Below, one piece after another: positions 6,609 to 6,771 of a DNA stretch of 6,771 bases; positions within the stretch are counted from its first letter, which is position 1; every line of letters begins with the position of its first letter. The notes under the pieces are model-generated. The model was not told the origin of the DNA. It did not search any database and saw only the letters and a list, made by a program, of their open reading frames with translations. Made by a program: the position numbers and the translations under genes. This DNA is from Bacillota bacterium (GTDB lineage: Bacteria; Bacillota; Clostridia; Oscillospirales; Oscillospiraceae): positions 1-6,771 of the forward strand of contig JAKOSQ010000216.1 in the NCBI GenBank assembly GCA_029777215.1, written 5' to 3'.

Positions 6609-6771
6609 TTAGTCAAAGAGGGAAGAGATCGAAACTTCCTCGTAAATGCGGGTGATGGCTTCCGCAAAGAACTTGTCCACCGGAACATAGCGGATGATAT
6701 CACATTTTTTGTCGGAGGTGTAGGGAATAGTGTCGAGCAGTATGAGCTCCTTAATATAGCTGGCGTTGATG
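6609..6771 (-). CDS. prs: Ribose-phosphate pyrophosphokinase (PRPP synthetase), C-terminal fragment
   Basis: Makes PRPP from ribose-5-phosphate and ATP for nucleotide, histidine and tryptophan synthesis. Only the last 53 codons and the TAA stop (6611-6609) are in the window; the start is beyond the right edge. The fragment contains LLDTIPYTSDKK at 11-22, FFAEAITRIYEE at 34-45 and ends SISSLFD. This matches the C-terminal pattern of Prs enzymes (DTIP, then AEAIxRI, then SIS-LF), as in the E. coli protein. Catalytic and PRPP-binding motifs lie upstream and cannot be checked. The identification also fits its place directly upstream of pth, a frequent arrangement in Firmicutes. Confidence 0.88.
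   Translation of the reverse strand, partial: INASYIKELILLDTIPYTSDKKCDIIRYVPVDKFFAEAITRIYEEVSISSLFD

Noticed and set aside
6434..6703. 89-codon minus-strand frame spanning the prs end and the prs-pth gap
   Set aside because: It overlaps the prs C-terminus in another frame and encodes an Arg/Pro/Ser-rich product with no recognisable motif.

Overview
The window comes from a GC-rich bacterium, most likely a high-GC member of the Clostridia (Oscillospiraceae/Ruminococcaceae-like). The main reasons are the paired glgC and glgD genes, which are typical of Firmicutes, strong Shine-Dalgarno sites of the AAAGGAGG type, and a peptidyl-tRNA hydrolase with a short N-terminal extension ahead of its LGNPG motif. 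The lineage is an inference from gene content and was not measured.

All real genes lie on the minus strand, so the biology reads from the right edge to the left. From 6771 down: the last 53 codons of prs (PRPP synthetase); a 191-bp GC-rich, hairpin-rich gap; pth (peptidyl-tRNA hydrolase); an intrinsic terminator that starts inside the pth stop codon; then glgB, glgC, glgD and glgA, the full set for making glycogen from glucose-1-phosphate. glgA starts at TTG and runs off the left edge about a dozen codons before its expected end. glgB-glgC are 22 bp apart, glgC-glgD overlap by one base, and glgD-glgA are separated by 108 bp. Those 108 bp hold a near-consensus sigma-70-type promoter, a 14-bp perfect palindrome just downstream of the predicted transcription start, and a 7-codon upstream reading frame that overlaps the glgA start.

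The glg genes form one pathway. GlgC, probably with GlgD as a non-catalytic partner subunit, makes ADP-glucose. GlgA polymerises it into alpha-1,4-glucan, and GlgB adds alpha-1,6 branches. The order B-C-D-A is that of the Bacillus-type glgBCDAP operon, so a glycogen phosphorylase gene could lie beyond the left edge. prs and pth belong to a housekeeping neighbourhood that the terminator separates from the glg block.

I see no mobile element, CRISPR array, RNA gene, defence module or unknown protein system. The window is a conventional glycogen locus. The parts worth a second look are regulatory: the separate glgA promoter with its palindrome, the lack of room for a glgB promoter after the terminator, and the structured prs-pth gap. 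Long open frames on the plus strand are composition shadows of the GC-rich genes.
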